From assembly GCF_035610345.1 (NCBI RefSeq), contig NZ_CP141215.1, positions 214,960-278,959 of the forward strand: a stretch of DNA of 64,000 nucleotides. The letters are read 5' to 3'. The translations under genes and the position numbers were made by a program. How positions within the stretch are numbered: position 1 is the stretch's first letter; every line of letters begins with the position of its first letter. Below the pieces are notes generated by a model, which saw only the letters and a list, made by a program, of their open reading frames with translations, was not told the DNA's origin and made no database searches. Source of the stretch: Sinorhizobium meliloti (GTDB taxonomy: Bacteria > Pseudomonadota > Alphaproteobacteria > Rhizobiales > Rhizobiaceae). This document shows, in pieces, positions 8,929 to 17,044 of the stretch.

Positions 8929-9891
8929 ATGTTCCATCACGTGAAAGAACTTCAGTTTGATGCGCGTGTATCGAAGCCGGACCCGCGCTTCGCAGCGCTC
9001 CTTTTGGAGCAGTTCGGCGGCGGCAACGGCGAATTGAAGGCCGCCATGCAGTATTTCGTCCAGGCTTTCGCTGCACGACAGCCATTTCCCGATAAGTACG
9101 ACCTGCTGATGGACATCGCCACGGAAGAATTTAGCCATCTGGAAATTGTGGGCGCCACAATCACGATGCTGCTCGATGGCGTGAACGGCGAGCTCAAGAA
9201 TGCCGCAGAGGCCAACCCGATAACCAAGCTGAACGGGAAGTCGGCCAAGGAGAACCTCATCCACGAGGCGCTCGTGAACCCCCAATTTCTCACTCTTACC
9301 GGAGGGGGGCCCGCACTGACCAACAGCCAAGGCGTGCCTTGGACTGGCGCATACGTGAATGCTAATGGCGATCTGACCGTCGACTTGCGGTCGGACATAG
9401 CTGCGGAGAGCCGCGCGAAAATCGTCTATGAATACCTGTTGCAGTTCACGGATGATCCGCATGTGCAAGACACGCTTCGCTTCTTAATGACGCGGGAGGT
9501 GGCCCACTTCCAGATGTTTTCGGCTGCACTCGAAACCATCCAGCCGAATTTTCCGCCGGGTGTCCTGCAGGGCGATCCCCGCTTCACTCATGAGTATTTC
9601 AACATGTCGAATGGCGCCGATACCCGCGGCCCCTGGAACGAAGGGCAGGGGCCATGGGCCGAGGGCGAGCAGTGGGAGTACATCGAGGATCCCATCAAAC
9701 ACGTCATTGATACAATGGGTGAGGCCAATCACAAGCCCAGCGGAACGAGCCGATCGCAGAAAGACGTCCAGCGATTGGACAAGGAAATGAGCAAACAGCG
9801 CAGTGAAGAGATCAAGTCGATGTTGCCGAAGGGTGAAAATCAATGGTCGTCCTATCCGCAGAACGACGCTCCGAGACCCAAGAGCAAGTGA
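8929..9891 (+). CDS. Manganese catalase
   Basis: A 320-residue non-haem catalase (2 H2O2 -> 2 H2O + O2) with a four-helix ferritin-like bundle and a dimanganese site. Ligand motifs are present: E35 in NGELKAAMQYF, E67/H70 in TEEFSHLE, E160 in AAESRAKIVYEYLL and H193 in TREVAHFQMF. The C-terminal region (FNMSNGADTRGPWNEGQGPW) is typical of the longer family members. AAAGGA lies before the ATG. The last codons overlap the next gene, so the two form an operon, and a GGAAC-N16-GGTT promoter upstream suggests induction by general stress. Confidence 0.95.
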   Translation: MFHHVKELQFDARVSKPDPRFAALLLEQFGGGNGELKAAMQYFVQAFAARQPFPDKYDLLMDIATEEFSHLEIVGATITMLLDGVNGELKNAAEANPITKLNGKSAKENLIHEALVNPQFLTLTGGGPALTNSQGVPWTGAYVNANGDLTVDLRSDIAAESRAKIVYEYLLQFTDDPHVQDTLRFLMTREVAHFQMFSAALETIQPNFPPGVLQGDPRFTHEYFNMSNGADTRGPWNEGQGPWAEGEQWEYIEDPIKHVIDTMGEANHKPSGTSRSQKDVQRLDKEMSKQRSEEIKSMLPKGENQWSSYPQNDAPRPKSK

Positions 9892-10739
9892 CCGATCCCT
9901 CGGCAAAGGCCGCATCGGCCTCGAGACAGAGTGACGGGGCGGCGGTTGGGGCCGCCGTCGAGGCGGTCTACTACACCGATCCGCTTTGCTGCTGGTCATG
10001 GGCATTCGAGCCGCAGTGGCGGCTGTTGCGATATGCCTTTGCAGGGCGACTCGCATGGCGCTATCGCATGGGCGGAATGCTCAGGAGTTGGGAAGTTTAC
10101 GGCGATCCGGTCAACGCCATCCACCGGCCTGCCCAAATGGGTCCGCTTTGGCTTCAGGCGCACCACATTTCTGGAATGCCGTTGGACGTCCGCATCTGGA
10201 CTGAGGATCAGCCATCATCGTCCTGGCCCGCTTGCATTCTGTTCAAGGCGGCCGAGCTGCAGTCGTCTCTTGCAGCCGAGCTGATCCTCCGGCGGCTAAG
10301 AGAAGCGGTGATGACAGAGCGGCGCAACGTTGCTCGCCATGAGGTTTTGTGCGAGCTCATCGATGCTTGCGCTGAGGCGTATCCTGACGTTATCGATCCG
10401 CACCGTCTGCGTCGTGACATGGCTGGTGAAGTAGCTCGCGCACACTTCATGGACGACGTAAAGGACGCACGCTTTCGTCAGATCGGGCGATTTCCCGCCC
10501 TTGTCATCCGCCGCCCGCGATCCGTTGGGACGTTGATAATAGGGTGGCGTCCGTTCGATGCTTTGCTGGAAACCGTGAGGCGCGTGGTACCGGAACTGGG
10601 CGCTGGGCGCCGACCCGCGGATGAGGAGGAATATTGTTCGTTCTGGCCTCAAGCGAACCCTTGCGAGCTTAAAGTGGCACTAGGGTCGGCGGCGGCTGCC
10701 AGCCAGTCCGCCGCCGACCCTCTGTGTTCGCCACGGTAA
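9888..10739 (+). CDS. DsbA-family thioredoxin-fold protein (YjbH/FrnE-like)
   Basis: A 283-residue thioredoxin-fold protein. Residues about 25-45 (AVEAVYYTDPLCCWSWAFEPQWRLL) match the DsbA/YjbH pattern D-P-[LM]-C-x-W-[SC]-W, with Cys-Cys-Trp rather than a classical CxxC, followed by the helical insertion. The likely start is GTG at 9888, whose last bases form the TGA stop of the catalase gene, a usual coupling arrangement; an ATG at 9843 would give a 49-base overlap. No signal peptide, so probably cytoplasmic. YjbH in Bacillus is an adaptor for ClpXP; the role here is inferred only as redox or stress protection together with the catalase. Confidence 0.7.
   Translation: MTDPSAKAASASRQSDGAAVGAAVEAVYYTDPLCCWSWAFEPQWRLLRYAFAGRLAWRYRMGGMLRSWEVYGDPVNAIHRPAQMGPLWLQAHHISGMPLDVRIWTEDQPSSSWPACILFKAAELQSSLAAELILRRLREAVMTERRNVARHEVLCELIDACAEAYPDVIDPHRLRRDMAGEVARAHFMDDVKDARFRQIGRFPALVIRRPRSVGTLIIGWRPFDALLETVRRVVPELGAGRRPADEEEYCSFWPQANPCELKVALGSAAAASQSAADPLCSPR
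10682..10721. repeat. Perfect 14-bp inverted repeat at the 3' end of the DsbA-like gene
   Basis: AGGGTCGGCGGCGG at 10682-10695 and its exact complement at 10708-10721, separated by 12 bases. It lies in the last codons of the DsbA-like gene. No T-run follows, so it is either a rho-dependent or attenuating hairpin or a short repetitive extragenic element that has extended the reading frame. Confidence 0.6.
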
Positions 10740-10921
10740 ACGGCGATTTTACCGGCGTATTGCGGTGGCGTTTGTGGCCGACCCTTATCGGACGGCGGTG
10801 ACGGGTGCTCGCCCCGTGCCGGGGCGGTGGGGGCAGCGGCAGTAGCCGCAAAAGTGCTCATCGGTCCGAAGACACAAAGTTTGGCTTTACCCATGCTAGA
10901 CCGTGGCAAGTTGGCTCCGGC

Positions 10922-11731
10922 TCAATCTCCCGCGGCGCCCATCTCACCGCCTTGGTTCTGCATTTCCCTGCGAAGGAGTTCTATTTCGCGCTTGAGTTCG
11001 GCGAGTTCGATGGAGCCGGCGATCTCGCCGTCGCTTGCTTGCGCCTCCTGACCAACGAAGAATGTGGCAAAGCTCGCGGTGATATACCCGAACATCGCCA
11101 GTCCATACATCGCCAGGAGCAGTGCGAGCACTCTTCCTTCCGGCGTCTCGGGCCAAAAATCCGATCCTATTGTTGTGACCAGCATCGCGGTCCACCAGAG
11201 TGCATCCCCGTAGTTGCTGAAGCCGCCTTCGATCTCGCGGACGGGCTCAAATGCGAGCATTCCGCCTGCCCCAAGGAGAACAACGACGACCGTGGCAAGA
11301 AGTACGTAGCCCAATCCCCTGCGATCGAAGCTCTTGCGCAACGCCATCAACCCTCTGTTGGCGGTGCCGACGATCCGTACCAAGCGCAGCCCGCGGGCGA
11401 GACGCAGGAAGCGCAGCGCATTGAGGAACCGAAACGCCAGCGCCAACAGTGCGATCACGGTCACCGGATTGCGCCGCAGGAATTGCCATTTCCGTGGCGC
11501 AAGAGCCAAGCGAAGGAGAAACTCCAGGACAAAAAGGATCCAAATGATGGTTCCGAGTAGTTCGAAGGCGCCCGATGTGGCCCACGCAAGTTCAATCAAG
11601 ACAAGTGACAGCCAAATGAAGGAAAGGATCAGCATTGGCTTTTCAAGCGATTGTTCCAGCTGATGCAGAACCTCCCAGCGCTCCTCCTGCTCAGGAGATT
11701 CGTCACGACGCAGCTCCGGCTGGGGTGCCAT
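10922..11731 (-). CDS. Voltage-gated-type ion channel
   Basis: A 269-residue membrane protein of the ion-transport (Kv-like) superfamily. There are six hydrophobic segments. S4 carries regularly spaced arginines (RFLNALRFLRLARGLRLVRIV), and the pore loop reads WWTAMLVTTIGSDFWPETPEGR, a variant of the potassium filter TT[IV]GYGD in which the Tyr-Gly-Asp is replaced by Ser-Asp-Phe. The C-terminus is a short coiled coil (SIELAELKREIELLRREMQNQ), a usual tetramerisation element. It is the last gene of the MgtC-DUF421-channel operon, 12 bases after DUF421. Ion selectivity cannot be assigned. Confidence 0.88.
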   Translation of the reverse strand: MAPQPELRRDESPEQEERWEVLHQLEQSLEKPMLILSFIWLSLVLIELAWATSGAFELLGTIIWILFVLEFLLRLALAPRKWQFLRRNPVTVIALLALAFRFLNALRFLRLARGLRLVRIVGTANRGLMALRKSFDRRGLGYVLLATVVVVLLGAGGMLAFEPVREIEGGFSNYGDALWWTAMLVTTIGSDFWPETPEGRVLALLLAMYGLAMFGYITASFATFFVGQEAQASDGEIAGSIELAELKREIELLRREMQNQGGEMGAAGD

Positions 11732-11743
11732 TATGCCCTCCTT

Positions 11744-12250
11744 TCAATTGGTAGCGGAGCTGGTGCCAGAGACACCGTTCTGAACTACACTCAAGGAACC
11801 GTCCGTTTCGAGCACGACGCATGCGGCGGCTTCAATCGTGAGGAGCCCGTGTTGCCGAACGGCGGCATCTATCTCCTCACGCGTGATACGTTGGCTCTGC
11901 ATCGCGTTGTTCAGGCAGACCCCGTTTCGGACCAGCAATGTTGGCTCGCTCTTCACCATCTCCCGAACCCGTTTCGAACGAACCGACAACCATGTGATTG
12001 AGAATTGCAAACCGACAAGCAGCGCGAGCCCCATTGCCCCATCGGCCAGAGGGACGCTCCGATCCATCAGTACAGTCGCGAGCGTTGATCCCAGAGCAAC
12101 GGTGATGACGAGGTCGAATGCATTCATTTTGCTGAGCGTGCGCTTTCCGGAGACACGCAAGACGAGGACCAGAAACGCGTAGGCTGCGCTGCCCACGATG
12201 ATGATCCGCAAAAGGCTCTCCCACCCGTGAAACAGCATCGACCCACTCAT
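11744..12250 (-). CDS. DUF421 (YetF-type) membrane protein
   Basis: A 168-residue protein with about three N-terminal membrane helices (residues 12-90) and a soluble C-terminal domain. The family signature VLRVSGKRTLSKMNAFDLVITVALGSTLAT is at about 30-58, and the C-terminal domain contains PTLLVRNG...NAMQSQRITREEIDAAVRQHG. YetF-domain proteins have no settled biochemical role. Its start overlaps the stop of the MgtC gene by 4 bases (ATGA), and the channel gene follows. Confidence 0.88.
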   Translation of the reverse strand: MSGSMLFHGWESLLRIIIVGSAAYAFLVLVLRVSGKRTLSKMNAFDLVITVALGSTLATVLMDRSVPLADGAMGLALLVGLQFSITWLSVRSKRVREMVKSEPTLLVRNGVCLNNAMQSQRITREEIDAAVRQHGLLTIEAAACVVLETDGSLSVVQNGVSGTSSATN

Positions 12251-12729
12251 CCGCTGCTCTCATCTTCGTCGCTACGAATGCCGAGGTATGCCAAGGCCAA
12301 AAGGCTGATGAGATTGATGGCGCTGAGCACGATAGCTATGTTGAGGCTTCCCAACCCTACCGCGGCACCAATGGCGCCGGCATTCCAGATGCTCGCCGCC
12401 GTAACCAGCCCCTTCACATTGCCGCGTTGCTTAACGATGGCACCGCCACCTATGAACCCTATGCCGGTGATGACGCCTTGTAGGACGCGCGCCTGAGCTT
12501 CCGCGGCCGCTGGAGAATTGGTGTCCACCAGGAGCGCGAAGCCGCAGGCAGCTACCGATACGATTGGAAGCGTTCTGAAGCCGACGCTGTAGCGGCCTCG
12601 ACCGCGTTCCCATCCGATCGGAAATGCCAGAGCGAAGGCGATTGCGACGGTCACCACATCAACAAATAGCCGTTCAAGATCGAGCCCCAGTTCCATCATC
12701 TCCTTCCCACGGGTCGCTAGGAACCACAC
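12247..12729 (-). CDS. MgtC/SapB-family membrane protein
   Basis: Up to 160 residues with about four membrane helices and the MgtC N-terminal domain: FPIGWERGRGRYSVGFRTLPIVSVAACGFAL (about 40-70), VLQGVITGIGFIGGGAIVKQRGNVKGLVTAASIWNAGAIGAAVG (about 88-130). MgtC proteins regulate Mg-related and F-ATPase functions in enterics; most environmental members are uncharacterised. The start is uncertain: GTG at 12729 follows GGAGG too closely, and ATGs at 12699/12696 follow AAGGAG too closely. First gene of a three-gene operon with a stress-type promoter upstream. Confidence 0.88.
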   Translation of the reverse strand: MWFLATRGKEMMELGLDLERLFVDVVTVAIAFALAFPIGWERGRGRYSVGFRTLPIVSVAACGFALLVDTNSPAAAEAQARVLQGVITGIGFIGGGAIVKQRGNVKGLVTAASIWNAGAIGAAVGLGSLNIAIVLSAINLISLLALAYLGIRSDEDESSG

Positions 12730-12774
12730 CTCCGTTGCGGGTGTCGGCGCCGACTGAACGAGCCGGGAAGATCA

Positions 12775-12799
12775 AACCGGGGTTAGCCGGATTGGTTCC
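12775..12799 (-). promoter_or_regulatory. RpoE2/EcfG-type stress promoter for the MgtC-DUF421-channel operon
   Basis: On the minus strand GGAAC (12799-12795), 16 bases, then GGTT (12778-12775), about 50 bases upstream of the MgtC start region and divergent from the LysM gene promoter. Confidence 0.5.
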
Positions 12800-12875
12800 G
12801 GCCGGCGCCGGTAGCGCAAACGGTATTCTTTTCCGTTTGGGCGGTTGCTTCAGGCAATCACAACGGCGTGTCCCA

Positions 12876-12900
12876 GGAACCAGAACGCCCAAGCTCTGTT
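12876..12900 (+). promoter_or_regulatory. RpoE2/EcfG-type stress promoter for the LysM gene
   Basis: GGAAC at 12876-12880, 16 bases, then TGTT at 12897-12900, 34 bases before the ATG at 12935. Fits GGAAC-N18-TT. Confidence 0.5.
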
Positions 12901-12934
12901 AGGTCGATGCAGAATTAGTCAGAGGAGGCGACGG

Positions 12935-13645
12935 ATGCTGCAATTGAAAGCCAAACTAGGCATGCTCGCTGTGACGCTTTTTGCCGTTTCGCCGACAGTC
13001 GCTGCACAGGTTTGCGGAAAGACCGAGGTGGTGGACGAGGGGGAGACGCTGGAGCAGCTCGCGGCGCGGTGCGAAACGACTGTGGATGCTGTGCTCTCCG
13101 CGAATCCCGCACTAGACGCCGATGATATCCAGGCGGGGCTCCAGTTGAAGATGCCGGAATCCGCAGAGGGTGACTGGCTGAGCCGCGCAAGACAGGCAGT
13201 CAGCGTGGCGGGTGAACGCGTGAATGAGGCTGCGGAAGCTGCGGGAAGGTCGGTTTCAGACTACCTTTCCGATCAACCGGACCTCAACCGGGACATTCTT
13301 GAAATGGGCGAGCGGCTCGGACTCCCGGGCGTCTCAACCAGTCAAAGTCGGGGAGCTGAGCTGATGGTCATTCCGAAAGATGTAGGTCCCGGCGACAAGG
13401 TAGACCTCAATGCAAACGGCCTACCAGGTGGGGTCGAGGTGACAATGGGTGTTCGCATCGGCGATGAATCGGATTTTCGAGCCATCTCTCGGGCGCGCAC
13501 TAACGAAGCGGGATTGTTGGAGGCAACAGTCCCTGTTCCTGAACAGGCACAAAAGGGAGACGAAATCGCCTTTGCCGTCGAGACGGTGGATGGCCGCGTC
13601 CGTGTGGTTTCCGAACCGTTCAATGTTGGTCCTACTACCGACTGA
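12935..13645 (+). CDS. Exported LysM-domain protein
   Basis: A 236-residue exported protein. A signal peptide (MLQLKAKLGMLAVTLFAVSPTVAAQ) is followed by a LysM peptidoglycan-binding domain at about 28-75 (VVDEGETLEQLAARCETTVDAVLSANPALDADDIQAGLQLKMP). A C-terminal beta-rich region of about 90 residues (VGPGDKVDLNANGLPGGVEVTMGV) looks immunoglobulin-like. The start at 12935 is fixed by AGAGGAGG and the signal peptide; the frame upstream of it is non-coding. It probably binds the cell wall in the periplasm. Confidence 0.87.
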   Translation: MLQLKAKLGMLAVTLFAVSPTVAAQVCGKTEVVDEGETLEQLAARCETTVDAVLSANPALDADDIQAGLQLKMPESAEGDWLSRARQAVSVAGERVNEAAEAAGRSVSDYLSDQPDLNRDILEMGERLGLPGVSTSQSRGAELMVIPKDVGPGDKVDLNANGLPGGVEVTMGVRIGDESDFRAISRARTNEAGLLEATVPVPEQAQKGDEIAFAVETVDGRVRVVSEPFNVGPTTD

Positions 13646-13685
13646 TGTCGCCGCTGCTTCTGTCTGTCCACAGACTTGCTCGCCC

Positions 13686-14312
13686 TCACCCTTGAAAGAG
13701 TGACGACACGACTGTGAATAGGATGAAGCCGCCAAGGAAGAAGGCCGCGGACGCGCGAGTGTCTTCGGCCACCTCGTGGGCCTCCTTGAGCATGTCCTCC
13801 ACGGCCGCCAGCAGCAGAATCCCGGCCGTAAACGCGAGCGCCGCCAGTTGCATACTTTCCGCTTGCCCGCGTAGCAACCAAAATCCGACACTCGCCCCCA
13901 ACAAACAGGGCAATACGAAGGACGCAGACAGGATAAGCCGTTGTGCTCTCGGCGCACCGCGGTGCTTGAAATTGGCGATCGTCGCAAAGCCCTCAGGCGC
14001 ATCGGCCATCAGTTGCCCAACGGTTAGAACGAATGCAAGATGGAAAGAGACATTGGAGCTGATGCCTATCATCAGACCATCGCTGAAGAGGTCCACGGCT
14101 ACGGCTGCGTAGATCATCCATGCACCGGGCGCCTCGGCGCCGCGGATGGCATCCATGGTCCACTCCAGCAGCACGTAGAATGCACCGCCAAGGCCCAGTC
14201 CGGCGACAACAGCCCAGAGCGGCGCGGAACCGCTCATAGCGGCTGGCAGCAGTTCCACGGCAACGACAGCGAGCACAATGCCGGAGGCGACGTGCAGAGC
14301 ACGACTGAGCAT
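13686..14312 (-). CDS. ZIP-family metal transporter, N-terminally truncated
   Basis: A 208-residue membrane protein of the ZIP divalent-metal permease family. Helices carry the metal-site motifs: DLFSDGLMIGISSN (about 73-88), LMADAPEGFATIANF (about 102-117) and ILLLAAVEDMLKEAHE (about 163-178). The recognisable ZIP frame continues upstream of the first ATG (AEFVATSR at 14316-14339) and then runs into a glucose dehydrogenase fragment at about 14350, so the first membrane helix is missing. The protein may be inactive or start internally. Confidence 0.75.
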   Translation of the reverse strand: MLSRALHVASGIVLAVVAVELLPAAMSGSAPLWAVVAGLGLGGAFYVLLEWTMDAIRGAEAPGAWMIYAAVAVDLFSDGLMIGISSNVSFHLAFVLTVGQLMADAPEGFATIANFKHRGAPRAQRLILSASFVLPCLLGASVGFWLLRGQAESMQLAALAFTAGILLLAAVEDMLKEAHEVAEDTRASAAFFLGGFILFTVVSSLFQG

Positions 14313-14356
14313 CGACCTGGAAGTGGCGACAAACTCAGCAACGGCGCCCCCAGCCC

Positions 14357-14857
14357 CCCGACGCCACCACGCGTGTCGTCACCCGGGAGGGCGAGCCGGT
14401 TTTCAACGAGAACTTCGGTGCGCCTTATGCCGCGACCATGGGCCCCTTCTACTCGCCGCTGAACTTGCCTTGCCAGCAGCCGCCCTGGGGCTATGTCGCC
14501 GGCGTCGATCTGACCACCGGCAAGACGGTTTACCAGCACGTAAACGGCACAGCGCGGGATCTCTCTGGGCCGCTCTCTCTGCCTTTTGAGATGGGGGTTC
14601 CGGGCATTGGTGGGCCGATTGTGACGGCGGGCGGTGTGGCGTTCCTGAGCGGAACGCTGGACTACTACGTGCGCGGCTATGATCTGCGGACGGGAGAGCA
14701 ATTGTGGCGCGCCCGGCTGCCGGCCTGCGGTCAGGCGACACCGTCCACATATCGCGGCGCGGACGGTCGGCAGTATCTCATCGTTGTCGCCGGTGGCCAC
14801 GGGTCGACTGGCACAAAGGCAGGTGATTCGGTCATCGCTTATGCGCTACCCCGATGA
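14357..14857 (+). pseudogene. gcd: C-terminal fragment of PQQ-dependent membrane glucose dehydrogenase
   Basis: About 166 codons encode the end of a quinoprotein glucose dehydrogenase: FGAPYAATMGPFYSPLNLPC, PPWGYVAGVDLTTGKTVY, GGPIVTAGGVAFLSGTLDYY, ARLPACGQATPSTYRGADGR and the C-terminus GDSVIAYALPR. The normal enzyme has about 800 residues, so four fifths are absent. The break abuts the truncated ZIP gene, showing that one rearrangement cut both. Confidence 0.9.
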
Positions 14858-14943
14858 CTGACGGAGGCTACTTTAGAATAAGTCGTATCATCCGCGCGAA
14901 ATCCAGCGGCTGGGGATCTCCCACAAGCAACAAGGTGGAAGAC

Positions 14944-14968
14944 GGAACGAGATGTGTTTCCGTCAGTT
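14944..14968 (+). promoter_or_regulatory. RpoE2/EcfG-type stress promoter for the DUF982 gene
   Basis: GGAAC at 14944-14948, 16 bases, then AGTT at 14965-14968, 27 bases before the DUF982 ATG. Confidence 0.45.
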
Positions 14969-14995
14969 TTGGGAAAGAGAAACTGGGAGGTCCGA

Positions 14996-15274
14996 ATGAA
15001 ACAGGTTCTTTGGCGTGTGCCTCTCTCAGTGACCCTTCAAAACGGTATGCCACGCAGGTTTTGCGGACCTTATGACGCTCTGGACTTCTTGGAACACGAG
15101 TGGCCAAGCCACGGCAAATGGCGGCACCGTGCAGTGCGTGATTGCCGCGCTGCCCTGTCCGAACTTCTTGACGCTGAGGCGGCAAGAGCGTCATTCACGG
15201 CTGCTTGTATCGAGGCATCAATGGCGTGCCGCGACGCGCAACGTGCCGTCGGCACGACGGAAGTGCGGCGGTGA
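14996..15274 (+). CDS. DUF982 family protein
   Basis: A 92-residue protein matching DUF982, a small family abundant in rhizobia: WRVPLSVTLQNGMPRRFCGPYDALDFLEHEWP, then HRAVRDCRAALSELLDAEAARASFTAACIEA. The ATG at 14996 follows GGGAGG; the earlier ATG at 14954 lies inside the putative promoter. Function unknown. Confidence 0.82.
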   Translation: MKQVLWRVPLSVTLQNGMPRRFCGPYDALDFLEHEWPSHGKWRHRAVRDCRAALSELLDAEAARASFTAACIEASMACRDAQRAVGTTEVRR

Positions 15275-15557
15275 CGTGTGGGACCTGCGTCGCTGAATAT
15301 GGCCGCACACCTTCCCGAGGAAGGTGATTATAATGATCGATGAGCGAGAAACGCATCTGGCGGCGTGCCTACGAGGGTAGGCCGAGCCTGAGAGCAGGCT
15401 ATTGGCGAGATAGAGAATGCCGGATGAAGCGTCAATGCGAGCTAGTCAACCAGCTTCGGCGCAGCCGGATAGATGATCAGCCTGAATGCCGGAGGCGTAC
15501 GAAGGCACCAGCAAAACAAGCTTCAAATAAGCAAGAGGAGGCTGTCGGTGCAATTGG

Positions 15558-15719
15558 TCAACGTTTCTCTTCGGTCGCTTCGGGATGCGTACCATCGGAG
15601 ACGGAGCCCGGGTGGGGGTCGGTAACCTTCTTCTCATCCCGGGAGTGGTCTCCTTTCGGATTTCTTTTTGCCGGTGCTAGGTGCGACTGCTGTTGGCTCG
15701 TACGGGTTTTCTTTTCCAC
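15558..15719 (-). CDS. Small hydrophilic ORF (53 residues)
   Basis: GTG at 15719 lies 5 bases after a perfect AAAGGAGG. The product is 53 residues, strongly charged and without hydrophobic segments (starts MEKKTRTSQQQSHLAPAKRN, ends GTHPEATEEKR). Composition is like that of the 105-residue ORF at 7480. A GGAAC-N19-TT site lies 48 bases upstream on the same strand. Unknown function; probably disordered. Confidence 0.45.
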   Translation of the reverse strand: MEKKTRTSQQQSHLAPAKRNPKGDHSRDEKKVTDPHPGSVSDGTHPEATEEKR

Positions 15720-15745
15720 AGCTGCCTCCTTTTGTGAATTTGATC

Positions 15746-15771
15746 AATGCTTCACGCAGCAAGAGTGTTCC
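15746..15771 (-). promoter_or_regulatory. Possible RpoE2/EcfG-type promoter for the 53-residue ORF
   Basis: On the minus strand GGAAC (15771-15767), 19 bases, then TT (15747-15746). Weaker than the others because only the 19-base spacing fits. Confidence 0.3.
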
Positions 15772-16168
15772 ACGCTTGGCGATTGCGCCGGAAAACAAAA
15801 CGGGCGTATGCGGCTGGCTAGCCAGGAAAACCTTCTTCCGAATTGAACGCGTGCTTCAGCCAGCTCCGAGCTCGCTCTTCCCCTGTCCGTTTGGTGCGGG
15901 TGGGAAACGGCCGGGCATTTCCTTGTAATGCAGATAACGGATGCTCAGCGGTCACAGGAGCGTGCCCTCTTGCCTCCCACTGGGTCTCAGGCGTTCGGAT
16001 GCTCACAGTCAAGGGATTGACGTTCAGGGTATTGGTGAAAACGTGGGCCAAAGGATCGCACTTCCGCCGGAGAAACGGTTGCAGTAGATTGAAAAGCATC
16101 GCGAATTCATCACCGCACTTACCGGGCTGGGAACCCTGGCCGTCTGGGGCAATCTACCTGGAACAGCC
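15772..16168. other. Intergenic region, no gene recognised
   Basis: Between the 53-residue ORF and DUF305. A plus-strand stretch at about 16098-16180 could encode EFITALTGLGTLAVWGNLPG, resembling part of an export signal, but has no start codon. Nothing else was seen. Confidence 0.4.
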
Positions 16169-16663
16169 TTAGCCGGAGCCATTCAGTCTCGCTCTGATCG
16201 CGTTCATCTGCTCGATTTCTTGGCGCTGCCCTTCAGAGATTTGTTTGCACAGCTCGGTCAGTTCCTCGTCGGTGAGGTTCGCTTCGCGGCACATCAGAAT
16301 TGCTCCAGAATGATGCGGGATCATCGAGGCGATGAACTGGTTGTCGTCGATCAACGCCTGGGCGCGAGTTCCCGCAAACGCCACAACAAAGAGGGCCGCC
16401 AGGCAGAGGTAAATGGCCACATTCAGTCCCCTGTTCCTATACATCCCACCCATCATCGCCAGCATGATGATTCCCATCGGAGCGACCATCGTCAGCGCCA
16501 TGTAGAACATGTTGAGATTGTTACGAAAATCGGACCAGCCGTCGATCATCGAAAACATCACGAAGTACATGACGACCAGGCTGAGCGCCATGTTGACAGC
16601 GAGCATGAGGTAATGGTGAATTATCGTGTCTGGATGTTGCATTGAGTGCTTGTCTTCTTTCAT
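16169..16663 (-). CDS. DUF305 family membrane-anchored protein
   Basis: A 164-residue protein with three to four membrane helices in the N-terminal 110 residues (LMLAVNMALSLVVMYFVMF, LNMFYMALTMVAPMGIIMLAMM, VAIYLCLAALFVVAFAG) and a DUF305 ferritin-like segment: DDNQFIASMIPHHSGAILMCREANLTDEELTELCKQISEGQRQEI. The His-His and acidic residues may bind metal. The ATG at 16663 is preceded by GGAGCG; the longer frame to 16918 runs through the promoter. DUF305 genes are often linked to copper or metal handling. Confidence 0.85.
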   Translation of the reverse strand: MKEDKHSMQHPDTIIHHYLMLAVNMALSLVVMYFVMFSMIDGWSDFRNNLNMFYMALTMVAPMGIIMLAMMGGMYRNRGLNVAIYLCLAALFVVAFAGTRAQALIDDNQFIASMIPHHSGAILMCREANLTDEELTELCKQISEGQRQEIEQMNAIRARLNGSG

Positions 16664-16718
16664 GATCACGCTCCGCTTCGTAGACAGTTGCAGCGTATGA
16701 ACTTGGGATTGCTGGAGG

Positions 16719-16743
16719 AACCGGCGGTCCGGCCGTTCGTTCC
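16719..16743 (-). promoter_or_regulatory. RpoE2/EcfG-type stress promoter for the DUF305 gene
   Basis: On the minus strand GGAAC (16743-16739), 16 bases, then GGTT (16722-16719), 56 bases upstream of the DUF305 ATG. Confidence 0.5.
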
Positions 16744-17044
16744 ATCGAAGGCGGTATTGCGCCTCTGCAACTGAGCTGGTCAAGCGCACTCGGAAACTCG
16801 CAAGTCGTCGCGGGCACCCGCTGCCCCTGGAGTCAGGAGTGCCGGCCTGCTGATCTCGGATAGTCCGGCTTTGGATTGCTTCTAGGTACCTCGTGGACTT
16901 CCTGTGTCGGCCCGACACTCGGGGCAGCGTCGGTAATGCCGGCGAGAGAAGAAAACCTCTTTGCCAACATCCCGCCGAAGACCAACGGAAGGGGTCCTTC
17001 GTTTTCTCGCGCTGGGTCTATCGGCAGCGGAACCTATGATCTCT

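Noticed and set aside
14234..14800. 188-codon minus-strand ORF
   Set aside because: Antisense to the glucose dehydrogenase fragment and overlapping the ZIP gene.
15340..15846. 168-codon plus-strand ORF
   Set aside because: Unrecognised composition, no ribosome site, and opposite the better supported 53-residue ORF.
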